From: Chryseomicrobium aureum | GTDB taxonomy: Bacteria > Bacillota > Bacilli > Bacillales_A > Planococcaceae | Direction: 5' to 3' | Assembly: GCF_016909155.1 (NCBI RefSeq) | Contig: NZ_JAFBFG010000001.1 | Span: 558,001-622,000 of the forward strand | Length of the DNA: 64,000 nucleotides | Shown here: in pieces, positions 40,435 through 47,087 of the stretch | How the letters are laid out: every line of letters starts with the position of its first letter | Numbering within the stretch: the stretch's first letter is position 1 | Position numbers and translations under genes: made by a program | The notes under the pieces: model-generated | What the model was told of the DNA's origin: nothing | Database searches by the model: none | The model's input: only the letters and a program-made list of their open reading frames with translations

Positions 40435-40598
40435 CTGTTACCTGAAAGTTTTGCCATAGGCTTATCTTCTTTGGTGGCTAGTGTTTAGCTCTCTCCAGAG
40501 GTGCGTCCAGTCCGAGTCTTTTTGCCTGAGAGATTCATGTACTAGACATTTGCTCCTTCGGCGACGCAAAATGCGTTCTCTCCCCGTACCTTCATCCG
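40435..40598 (-). promoter_or_regulatory. Tandem glycine riboswitch
   Basis: Read on the minus strand the leader has two glycine aptamers. The first has CGGGGAGAGA, then GCCGAAGGAGCAA, then TCTCTCAGGCAAAAAGAC. The second has CCTCTGGAGAGAGC, then CACCAAAGAAGATAAGCC, then AACTTTCAGGTAACAGGACA. These are the conserved gcvT-element strings. Glycine binding should prevent the following terminator and turn on gcvT-PA-PB. In the second aptamer the usual GCCGAAGG-like box reads ACCAAAGAAG, a mild variation. Confidence 0.93.
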
Positions 40599-40609
40599 CA
40601 ATTTATGCT

Positions 40610-40649
40610 GTTTTCAATACCTACATCCTAACATTCACGTATTGAAAAC
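40610..40649 (-). promoter_or_regulatory. gcv promoter region with an 11-bp inverted repeat
   Basis: GTTTTCAATAC (40610-40620) and GTATTGAAAAC (40639-40649) are a perfect inverted repeat 18 bases apart. On the minus strand the candidate promoter TTGCGT-N17-TAGGAT runs through it: the -35 overlaps the distal arm and the -10 lies between the arms. It looks like an operator above the riboswitch; the binding protein is unknown. Confidence 0.5.
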
Positions 40650-40704
40650 GCAATCTTTTTCTGTTTTTGAGTTTATACACGAACTATATAATGAAAATAA
40701 GTAG

Positions 40705-41229
40705 TTAATGTTCGCTTTTTAAACGATTTACTTGAAATGCACAGTATTCTGTTATCTGTCGCAACGTTTTTCCTTCTGTTCGAATGACAATATGGGCTGC
40801 TTTTTTGTAAAATGGAAGCCTTTCATTGTACAATTTTTCAATTTGTTCACGAGTACTGCGCTGGACAATCGGACGATTTTTGTCGCGGTGAATTCGCATC
40901 CAAATATCTGGAAACACTGCATTTAAAAACAATACAAGTCCTGTCTCTCGCATAAGCTTCCTGTTCTCTTCTGCTATAGCCGCACCTCCACCGGTAGAGA
41001 TTATACAATACTCATCTCTAAATCCTGCCAAAAATTCGGTCTCGAGCTTTCGAAAATGGGCTTCACCATATCGTTCAAAAATTTCTGGAATGGACATGCC
41101 TTGTTGTTTGACGATTTCTTTGTCCATGTCATAGAAGGGTATTCGAAGTGCGAAGCTCAGTCGCTTTCCGATTGCCGTTTTTCCACAGCCCATAAAGCCG
41201 ATTAAGTAGACTTTTTTCACTACACTCAC
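40705..41229 (-). CDS. aroK: Shikimate kinase
   Basis: A 174-residue P-loop kinase. Walker A is GFMGCGKT (residues 11-18), the shikimate-binding region includes FYDMDKEI and FRKLETEFL, with STGGGAA and the lid RDKNRPIV. It phosphorylates shikimate in aromatic amino acid synthesis. The start is GTG, only four bases after the comGG stop, so it is probably the last cistron of the comG transcript. No clear ribosome site is visible; coupling with comGG is likely. Confidence 0.93.
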   Translation of the reverse strand: MSVVKKVYLIGFMGCGKTAIGKRLSFALRIPFYDMDKEIVKQQGMSIPEIFERYGEAHFRKLETEFLAGFRDEYCIISTGGGAAIAEENRKLMRETGLVLFLNAVFPDIWMRIHRDKNRPIVQRSTREQIEKLYNERLPFYKKAAHIVIRTEGKTLRQITEYCAFQVNRLKSEH

Positions 41230-41233
41230 TCAT

Positions 41234-41422
41234 TTACTTCGATTTGTTTTTTTCAGTATACACTATCCACCGCTGCTCTGCCTTCTCCCTATAGATTTTT
41301 TCCAGAGAATCATAAAAGTTGAGTTGAGCGAGGTAATGCGCCGATCCAAACAACATGGCTACGAGAAGTAGTTGAACAATTAATAAGGTGAGTGGCAAGA
41401 TATACCCTCTAGAATACAACAT
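41234..41422 (-). CDS. comGG: ComGG-like minor pseudopilin
   Basis: A 62-residue protein: a short basic N-terminus, one hydrophobic helix (GYILPLTLLIVQLLLVAMLF) and a polar tail. Sequence alone would be weak evidence; the assignment rests on position as last of seven comG genes. GGGAG is about ten bases before the ATG at 41422, which overlaps the end of comGF by 14 bases. It is shorter than the B. subtilis protein. Confidence 0.65.
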   Translation of the reverse strand: MLYSRGYILPLTLLIVQLLLVAMLFGSAHYLAQLNFYDSLEKIYREKAEQRWIVYTEKNKSK

Positions 41423-41846
41423 CTCGATAAGTCTCCCTTTTAAACGTTTCACCAGACAGCAACTCCACAGAGAGTACAACTTTATTTTCATCTACTTTTA
41501 TTGTGCAGGACGAGACATTCAACAGCATCGGTTCATTTCCTGCCCCGTTCTTAGATTTACGAATCCGTGTCCCTACTTTTTCATAGCGATGCACTGTTGT
41601 TTGTTGCACGATGTTTAAGGAACACGAAGAAAAGTGCGGACTAACGTGGCTGCTGGAATGAATCAAATGCGTAAATTCCAACCAGAATTGATCGAATTCC
41701 TGATGCTCCGCACTCTCAGTATTTTTTACATAGTCTGCTAGTACCGCAGAAAAAACTAACAAAAGTGTAGTGGTGAGACCTAGCACCAGAATTTGCAAGA
41801 GCTGATCTGCTAGTGTAAATCCCTTCTCACTTTTTATTCTCGGCAA
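41409..41846 (-). CDS. comGF: ComGF-like minor pseudopilin
   Basis: A 145-residue protein starting MPRIKSEKGFTLADQLLQIL: a prepilin-type G-F-T-L site after a charged leader, then a hydrophobic helix and a polar globular part. The start is TTG at 41846 with AGAGG seven bases upstream, overlapping the end of comGE by 13 bases. It is a component of the DNA-uptake pseudopilus. Confidence 0.75.
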   Translation of the reverse strand: MPRIKSEKGFTLADQLLQILVLGLTTTLLLVFSAVLADYVKNTESAEHQEFDQFWLEFTHLIHSSSHVSPHFSSCSLNIVQQTTVHRYEKVGTRIRKSKNGAGNEPMLLNVSSCTIKVDENKVVLSVELLSGETFKRETYRDVVF

Positions 41847-42103
41847 GAGAGTTCCTCTCCATTTTTGGCAATGCACCACATCTCTCCCTTCCAATAACTT
41901 GTATAGATTTCATTATCTAAGACAAGTCTCCCTTCTGATTTACCAACCAATTCATATTCCGCTAAAGTAGTGAAATAATCGAATTTTGAGGCAGTAAGAT
42001 TTTCAGTCATCGCAGTCACTAATGGAACGGTCGTGAAAATCAACACTAACAAACAGCTAAATGCAGCAAGCGCCTCTACTGTACTCCATCCGCGTTCATT
42101 CAA
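41834..42103 (-). CDS. comGE: ComGE-like minor pseudopilin
   Basis: An 89-residue protein, MNERGWSTVEALAAF then a hydrophobic helix. The cleavage-site-like G-W-S-T-V-E keeps the glutamate at position +5 typical of type IV pilins. The start is TTG at 42103 with GGAGGG six bases upstream, overlapping comGD by eight bases. Confidence 0.7.
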   Translation of the reverse strand: MNERGWSTVEALAAFSCLLVLIFTTVPLVTAMTENLTASKFDYFTTLAEYELVGKSEGRLVLDNEIYTSYWKGEMWCIAKNGEELSCRE

Positions 42104-42530
42104 GCTGCACCCTCCCTTTCCCAATATGAACCGTAATGGTCTTATCTCCTTTTGAAGTTATAAAGATTGCGGTCCCAAAGGAAGTGATTGATCCATCCGC
42201 AGTAAATTGGATGATTGATAAATAAGAGGTATCTTTAAACCTAACACTGTCAGGAAACTTGACTCGTTTAAGCTCATTAATTCCCGAATGTATTGTATAA
42301 ACGTTTTGTGCGGAAGAAAAATTTACGGCATAAGGACGTTTTTGCTCGATGGAGGAGACTTGCGCAGACAAAATATCCTGTTTCAGGAGTAAGAAGAATT
42401 GCGTTTCCTCTATTTTTATAGAAGTTCGATAGCTGTATAGAATTGAAAAACTAAGTACTAGAGTAGCAATGAGTAATACAACGAGTGCTTCCGGAAATGT
42501 AAAACCTGACTCATTCTTCATACGCTTCAC
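42096..42530 (-). CDS. comGD: ComGD-like minor pseudopilin
   Basis: A 144-residue protein with the prepilin motif ESGFTFPEALVVLLIATLVL; cleavage is expected after the Gly by ComC. The GTG start overlaps the comGC stop (GTGA), suggesting coupling; an ATG three codons later (42521) is an alternative. Confidence 0.85.
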   Translation of the reverse strand: MKRMKNESGFTFPEALVVLLIATLVLSFSILYSYRTSIKIEETQFFLLLKQDILSAQVSSIEQKRPYAVNFSSAQNVYTIHSGINELKRVKFPDSVRFKDTSYLSIIQFTADGSITSFGTAIFITSKGDKTITVHIGKGRVQLE

Positions 42531-42832
42531 TTATTGTTAACTACACCTGCAGCTATCGTTAATTCGGTACCGTCTGGGCAGACCAATGGACCCTCTTTTA
42601 CAAATCCCTCTGACTGTAAGTCAGCAAGGTCTGGTTTTTTCTTAAACTCGAGTTTATAAGACTCGATTTGACTAGAAAGCATCGTGCGATAGGCCTCGCA
42701 TCCCTTTTCATCAATCGTCGCGGTTTGTCGTGCGATATTAGGAATTGTCACAAGCAATAATACAGAAATAATTAATAAAACGATCATCATTTCTACTAAA
42801 GTAAAACCTTTTTGATTTTTAAGCCATCTCAT
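42527..42832 (-). CDS. comGC: Major competence pseudopilin ComGC
   Basis: A 101-residue pilin. The leader KNQKG precedes FTLVEMMIVLLIISVLLL, a perfect type IV prepilin site with Glu+5. Two cysteines (C45 and C85) could form the disulfide known in ComGC. It builds the pseudopilus that carries DNA to ComEA. AGGAGG is seven bases before the ATG. Confidence 0.95.
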   Translation of the reverse strand: MRWLKNQKGFTLVEMMIVLLIISVLLLVTIPNIARQTATIDEKGCEAYRTMLSSQIESYKLEFKKKPDLADLQSEGFVKEGPLVCPDGTELTIAAGVVNNK

Positions 42833-42844
42833 ATTGAATTCCTC

Positions 42845-43828
42845 CTAAAGTGATAGTAGATTGTACATCGGTAACATTAACGATAAATAGGCACTCACCA
42901 CTAAAGCGCCCAATACTAAAAATAAGACTGGTTGCATTATTGCAATCGCTTTTGTGACTTTTCGCTCAAGAGTATCCATTGTAAACTCTTGAAACAATTC
43001 AAGTTCCTTCGCAATATAACCATGGATTTCACCATATTCCACATATCGAATCAATGCTTTTGTGAACCACCCAGATAAATGCATAGCTTTTGAAAATGAA
43101 TGACCACTATTCAGATGAAAGAGAGTAGCAGTTGCCGATGACTTTAAAAGTTCTGAACGGTTGGACTCCATGTAGCGAAGTGATTCTGCAATGGTAAAAC
43201 CACTTTCAAGTAACATACTCAAGTCTTTTGATAGCATATATCCAGTCAGCTCGTTTTGGTACTTTCGGATAATACGGAATTGTCGAAAACGGTGGGTATT
43301 GGGTTTTCTTCTCATACTACCTATTACACACGCCATCATGACGAACAAAATAGCGGCTCCAGTTATAAAATAAAATGGCAAAGAAAAGACTATCTCTACA
43401 TAGGTCACAGCTTCTGGATTTGCACGTTCAATAATGGGACGAAAAATCGGAAGGAAATATAATTTGAAGACAACAAATAACAGAGACATGAAGAACAATA
43501 GTCCGACTGGGTAGCTAAGGGTCCGGATTGCCTTTTGTTTTAAGTTGTATCGGACACGTAAATTATGCGCCGTCACTTTAAAAATGCGACTTATTTGGCC
43601 GTGAACTTCTGCTAATTTGATGGATTCTACAATAGCAGAGGAATAACCAAGATAGTGAAAACCCATCGATAACTCACCCCCTTCTTCAAACAATCGTTTT
43701 AATTCATCGACTTTATCAGAAGATAAGTAAAATGGTGTAAGTATAAACAGGGCATCTGTACTCGAGATTCCTTCCTCTATCGTAACAGCCAGCTTATCCA
43801 AAAGTTCCGCCTGTGCCTGTGGATGCAT
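42845..43828 (-). CDS. comGB: Competence pilus inner-membrane platform ComGB
   Basis: A 327-residue GspF/PilC-type protein. It has three hydrophobic segments (about 110-130, 155-175, 300-322) and the repeated GspF-type SGFTIAESLRYM and SGHSFSKAM pattern. It anchors pseudopilus assembly in the membrane. It begins just after the comGA stop; ATG at 43828 is preferred to the preceding GTG. Confidence 0.93.
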   Translation of the reverse strand: MHPQAQAELLDKLAVTIEEGISSTDALFILTPFYLSSDKVDELKRLFEEGGELSMGFHYLGYSSAIVESIKLAEVHGQISRIFKVTAHNLRVRYNLKQKAIRTLSYPVGLLFFMSLLFVVFKLYFLPIFRPIIERANPEAVTYVEIVFSLPFYFITGAAILFVMMACVIGSMRRKPNTHRFRQFRIIRKYQNELTGYMLSKDLSMLLESGFTIAESLRYMESNRSELLKSSATATLFHLNSGHSFSKAMHLSGWFTKALIRYVEYGEIHGYIAKELELFQEFTMDTLERKVTKAIAIMQPVLFLVLGALVVSAYLSLMLPMYNLLSL

Positions 43829-43831
43829 CAC

Positions 43832-44824
43832 TTACTCTCGAACCGCATGTTCAATTTGATAGGCAAGTGATAAGTCGTGAGGAATTGTTGGTCGCTGTCC
43901 ATTTTGAATTGAAACAACCAAGGATTGGATGTCGTCCGTCTCTAAAATTTCGTATACCGCACCTAGTGCATGCTTCACCTGTTTACGCAGTAACAGACGC
44001 TGAGAAATATATGCGCGCGAAACTTGGTTGATTTCTTCAAGCGTTACGTCTAAATCAAGTAAACGGTAAATCGCACCGATTGCGTCTTTCGCATGAATTG
44101 TTGAAATTACTAGGTGGCCAGTTAGAGCTGCCTCCACTGCAATTTTAGCTGTCTCTTTGTCACGTATCTCACCTATTAAGATGACATCTGGAGAATGCCG
44201 TAGTATCGCTCGGAGTCCTGCAGAATAGGTCAGACCTGCGCCTTCGTTGACTTGAACTTGTAATAAATAGTCTTGGCTAACTTCAACAGGATCTTCCAAA
44301 GAGATCACGTGGCGTGCCAGCTCATTGGAGCAATACTTCGTTAGAGCATACATCGTCGTAGATTTCCCAGAGCCAGTAGGACCTATTAGCAAAACCAAGC
44401 CTTGTCGTGACGCGACAATTTTACGTAATTGGACTGCTTGTGAGGCACTTAAACTAATTTCATCAATAGGAACACTTACATTGGGTTTGGCAATGCGAAT
44501 TACCATACTCTCTCTTTTGGAAACAGATGATAGGGTAGAAACACGGAAATTGTAAAATAAAGAGTCGAAGGGCATTTCAAATGCACCACTTTGAGGATTT
44601 CGCTTATTGGTAATATCAAGTGAGGATAAAAATTTGAAGTACGTAACAATTCGATCACCGAATGCATGGGGGATTTTACCGGCATCGAACATTTGTTGAT
44701 TTCTTCTGAACAACAGCTGATAACTTTTTTCTATAGGTATAAAATGAAGATCTGACGCTTCAAATAAAATCGCTTTTTCAAGCAATTCTTTGCTCTTCTT
44801 TTCAATTGGATTTAGTTCAGACAA
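43832..44824 (-). CDS. comGA: Competence traffic ATPase ComGA
   Basis: A 331-residue GspE/PilT secretion ATPase. Walker A is GPTGSGKST, followed by the Asp box ISLEDPVE, Walker B DVILIGEIRDKETA and the His box TGHLVISTIHAKD. It powers pseudopilus assembly for transformation. The start is TTG at 44824 with AAAGGAG six bases upstream; the open frame continues 28 codons further without a better site. First gene of the seven-gene comG operon. Confidence 0.94.
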   Translation of the reverse strand: MSELNPIEKKSKELLEKAILFEASDLHFIPIEKSYQLLFRRNQQMFDAGKIPHAFGDRIVTYFKFLSSLDITNKRNPQSGAFEMPFDSLFYNFRVSTLSSVSKRESMVIRIAKPNVSVPIDEISLSASQAVQLRKIVASRQGLVLLIGPTGSGKSTTMYALTKYCSNELARHVISLEDPVEVSQDYLLQVQVNEGAGLTYSAGLRAILRHSPDVILIGEIRDKETAKIAVEAALTGHLVISTIHAKDAIGAIYRLLDLDVTLEEINQVSRAYISQRLLLRKQVKHALGAVYEILETDDIQSLVVSIQNGQRPTIPHDLSLAYQIEHAVRE

Positions 44825-44876
44825 AGCTAGCTCCTTTTCTCCAGTACATCCTGCATCGCCACCAGAATGTAGTTTA

Positions 44877-44904
44877 AGTATACCTAAACAAAATTGTCTG
44901 TCTA
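44877..44904 (-). promoter_or_regulatory. Candidate comG promoter
   Basis: On the minus strand TAGACA (44904-44899), 16 bases, TATACT (44882-44877). No clear pair of ComK AT-boxes (AAAA-N5-TTTT) is visible. Confidence 0.45.
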
Positions 44905-44943
44905 GCATTATTTCTGAATTATCAGAACTTTATTAAATGAGGG

Positions 44944-44963
44944 CAAGATGTGACAACATCTTG
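44944..44963. promoter_or_regulatory. 20-bp palindrome between comGA and yqgY
   Basis: CAAGATGTGACAACATCTTG has perfect 8-bp arms around GACA. It lies about 40 bp upstream of the comG -35 and about 28 bp upstream of the yqgY -35. No T-tract follows, so an operator is more likely than a terminator. The regulator is unknown. Confidence 0.45.
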
Positions 44964-44990
44964 TCATTGTCATTTCGAGGTGAGATTCTG

Positions 44991-45020
44991 TTTACATTCG
45001 TTTGTCCAATACATTATAAT
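44991..45020 (+). promoter_or_regulatory. Promoter of yqgY
   Basis: TTTACA (44991-44996), 18 bases, TATAAT (45015-45020). Confidence 0.55.
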
Positions 45021-45062
45021 AAGAGTGTGATTCGTCTGCCGTTAAAAGGAGGGACTCTAATT

Positions 45063-45308
45063 ATGATGGGCAATATGTATAAAGTAATGGCTTTTTGGAC
45101 AGGTATTTTCTCTGTCATGTTCTACCTTGGCGATATGGTTCCAGCTTCATTGATCATGTTAGCAAACACCGGATTATTTCTTCTTCTTGGTTTCTTGAAC
45201 TTATCTGAACGTATGTATATGTATATCTTCGGTGCGTACCTCATGTTTTTCTTTGCAGGATTTACGTACTATGCATCATTCATTCACGTACCAGGAGCAA
45301 GTCACTAA
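45063..45308 (+). CDS. yqgY: DUF2626 family membrane protein (YqgY)
   Basis: An 81-residue protein with three hydrophobic segments. It contains FWTGIFSVMFYLGDM and NLSERMYMYIFGAYLMFFFAG, characteristic of DUF2626. The function is unknown. AAAGGAGG is ten bases before the first of two adjacent ATGs. Its place between comGA and yqgX matches B. subtilis. Confidence 0.9.
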   Translation: MMGNMYKVMAFWTGIFSVMFYLGDMVPASLIMLANTGLFLLLGFLNLSERMYMYIFGAYLMFFFAGFTYYASFIHVPGASH

Positions 45309-45311
45309 TCC

Positions 45312-45353
45312 AAAAAAAACCAGATTCTCTTATCGAGACTCTGGTCTTTTTTA
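45312..45353. terminator. Bidirectional terminator between yqgY and yqgX
   Basis: ACCAGA-TCTC pairs with GAGA-TCTGGT, with T-tracts on both strands, serving the two convergent genes. Confidence 0.88.
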
Positions 45354-45354
45354 T

Positions 45355-45987
45355 TTAAAAACCGTTTAGGAACGGATTCGTATCTAATTCCTGTTGAATC
45401 GTTGTCTCTTCACCATGACCGGAATACACAACCGTATCTTCTGGTAATTCAACAAGCTTACGTGTAATTGATTGCATTAAGAGTTTTAAATCGCCGCCGA
45501 TAAGGTCCGTACGACCGATACTCCCTCTGAATAATACATCCCCACTCACAACAAACCCATGCTCTTTAAATGAATAGCTGACACTTCCTGGAGAGTGGCC
45601 TGGTGTCTCAAGTACGTCAATTTCAAATCCTTCGAGTGTTAACTTCCCTTCGCTAACAGGTGTGATTTCGACTGCTACTTCTACATTTGGAAGCTCAGCA
45701 TATTTTCCTGACCCATTTTTCATTGGGTCAGACAGCCATTTTTCTTCTGCTTTATGCAAATACACAGGAATCGAATACTTATCAACCATCGCCTGAAGAG
45801 CTCCAATGTGATCAAAATGGGCATGCGTTAAAAGAATAGCGATAGGGCGTACATTAGATTGTTCAAGTGCTTGCGTAATTTTTGCAGGTTCGTCGCTTGG
45901 ATCAATAATGAGTGCGGCATTTCCTTTTCGTACGATATAACAATTTGTTTGAATGGGTCCGAGTGGTAATCTTCGAATCGTTGTCAT
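45355..45987 (-). CDS. yqgX: Metallo-beta-lactamase fold hydrolase (YqgX, glyoxalase II-like)
   Basis: A 210-residue MBL-fold enzyme. The zinc motif THAHFDHIG is near residue 56, followed by TPGHSPGSVSY, SGDVLF and YSGHGEET. The family hydrolyses thioesters such as hydroxyacyl-thiols; the exact substrate cannot be read from sequence. AGGAGG is seven bases before the ATG. Confidence 0.88.
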   Translation of the reverse strand: MTTIRRLPLGPIQTNCYIVRKGNAALIIDPSDEPAKITQALEQSNVRPIAILLTHAHFDHIGALQAMVDKYSIPVYLHKAEEKWLSDPMKNGSGKYAELPNVEVAVEITPVSEGKLTLEGFEIDVLETPGHSPGSVSYSFKEHGFVVSGDVLFRGSIGRTDLIGGDLKLLMQSITRKLVELPEDTVVYSGHGEETTIQQELDTNPFLNGF

Positions 45988-46129
45988 AATTTCACCTCCT
46001 ACTTAGTGTAACCGAACGTTCAAACAAATGTCATGAATCCTACTCGACAAATGCGCAGGAACAACGTAAAATAAAAGAGGAATATTTGTTTACGGCATTC
46101 ATTTTCTGATGTCGAAAGGAGTGTCATCC

Positions 46130-46309
46130 ATGAACTTATTAATCGTTATTTTTGGTTTAACAACGATCTTAGCTATCGTTGGAACGTACCAAGCGTTTAA
46201 AGAAAGAAATTTCTTAGGCGTATTCTTTAATGCCGCAACTGTTTTAGTATTTGGTTTCTTTTCGGTTGCGACGGTTATCTTCCAAGGATATCCACCAGGA
46301 TTACACTAA
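46130..46309 (+). CDS. yqgW: DUF2759 family membrane protein (YqgW)
   Basis: A 59-residue protein with two hydrophobic helices and the ending VATVIFQGYPPGLH, like YqgW. The function is unknown. The start MNLLIVIFGL has AAAGGAG eight bases upstream; the frame is open seven codons further but lacks a site. It is divergent from yqgX. Confidence 0.85.
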   Translation: MNLLIVIFGLTTILAIVGTYQAFKERNFLGVFFNAATVLVFGFFSVATVIFQGYPPGLH

Positions 46310-46332
46310 TTTCATGCATGCATGAGCAACTT

Positions 46333-46359
46333 AGCCTCCCGATTAGGGGAGGCTTTTTT
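46333..46359 (+). terminator. Terminator of yqgW
   Basis: AGCCTCCC pairs with GGGAGGCT across a short loop, followed by T6. Confidence 0.88.
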
Positions 46360-46367
46360 GTTTATTT

Positions 46368-46479
46368 AGATGTGAAGTCGACTCAATCTCTGGCGCTATG
46401 GCAGTGAGTTCAAGGGGGAGCATACCGGAGCCACCTCTTGGCATACGAGAAGCTTGCACTTCTCGCCTCCACTGTAATT
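46368..46479 (+). repeat. Divergent structured repeat copy A1
   Basis: It begins AGATGTGAAGTCGACT, one or two changes from the A2/A3 border AGATGTGGAGCCGACT, but the interior differs. It contains a perfect hairpin CGAGAAG/CTTCTCG (46447-46465) nested within CAGTG...CACTG. It directly precedes copy A2. Confidence 0.5.
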
Positions 46480-46596
46480 AGATGTGGAGCCGACTGTTCA
46501 GAAATTGTGCAAGATGACAGCGGAGCCCGTGAAGCGCTCTTTACTTCATGGGATGCGATGGCTTCTTGCGGGATTTCTAGGAGGTGCAACTCGATT
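46480..46596 (+). repeat. Structured intergenic repeat, copy A2
   Basis: A 117-bp copy from AGATGTGGAG to CAACTCGATT, differing from copy A3 (54831-54947) at seven positions by eye. The predicted nested stem has AGAAAT/ATTTCT, GCAAGA/TCTTGC and a central CCCGTGAAG/CTTCATGGG. In the 46310-47087 gap (778 bp) I see repeats A1, A2, P4, a giant hairpin and terminators, and no gene; 46597-46709 shows nothing further recognisable. Confidence 0.8.
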
Positions 46597-46709
46597 CCAT
46601 TTAGATTAATAGAACGTCACCCCGGGAACTCACTACCTCCACTTGTCGATTGCGAAAGTCATAAGATTTTAGTAGTAAGACCCTTAAGAAATCAGGTCTG
46701 AGTTTTGGA

Positions 46710-46839
46710 TTAGTTTCCATAATAGTACTTCGGTAGAATAAATCACGGTTAGTGTAGAAGAAAAATCAGTTTCAGTAGAAGAAATCCTGATTAGTGCAGA
46801 ATAAATTACTTATTCATCCGATAAACGTTCGTTCAGTTT
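46710..46839 (+). repeat. 21-bp phrase array P4 with anchor TTAGTTTCCATAA
   Basis: The anchor is at 46710-46722. Four units follow, built on GTAGAAnAAAT with cores at 46733, 46754, 46775 and 46796 (exactly 21 apart). The array closes with TTCATCCGATAAACG then TTCGTTCAGTTT. Word and closing motif match P1 (1451-1558). Confidence 0.72.
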
Positions 46840-46877
46840 GATGCCGACAATTTTTTATAGGTGACAGGCCCCTTATA

Positions 46878-47027
46878 GGAAATCCCGGAGGTCAGGACGT
46901 TATTTCCCGGGCCATTTGGGTTTTCACGAGACCCGGCAACGAAGATGAAAGTGCTCTTCTTTCATCTTACGTGGGGAGGCTCGGGGAAACCCACCCAGGA
47001 AATGGCGTTCTGGGTGGAGGGATTTCC
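46878..47027. repeat. 150-bp imperfect giant hairpin
   Basis: GGAAATCCC (46878-46886) pairs with GGGATTTCC (47019-47027). Inward, ATTTCC/GGAAAT, GGGTTT/AAACCC and GAG/CTC pair in register, and the apex is AAGATGAAAG (46942-46951) with CTTTCATCTT (46959-46968) around a 7-base loop. Nearly the whole segment folds back on itself. It lies just past the ltaS terminator. No coding potential is apparent. Confidence 0.7.
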
Positions 47028-47032
47028 AAAAT

Positions 47033-47083
47033 AAAAAACCAGCACCTTATCTTGAATTTAATCAAGTAAGGTACTGGTCCACT
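47033..47083 (-). terminator. Terminator of ltaS
   Basis: ACCAG-ACCTTA-CTTGA arms pair with TCAAG-TAAGGT-CTGGT, followed on the minus strand by TTTTTTATTTT. Confidence 0.9.
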
Positions 47084-47087
47084 TCTT

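Noticed and set aside
46438-46701. An 87-codon plus-strand ORF over repeats A1 and A2
   Set aside because: It lacks a ribosome site and crosses two structured repeats; the related copy A3 does not keep the frame as a gene. Chance opening in repeat DNA.
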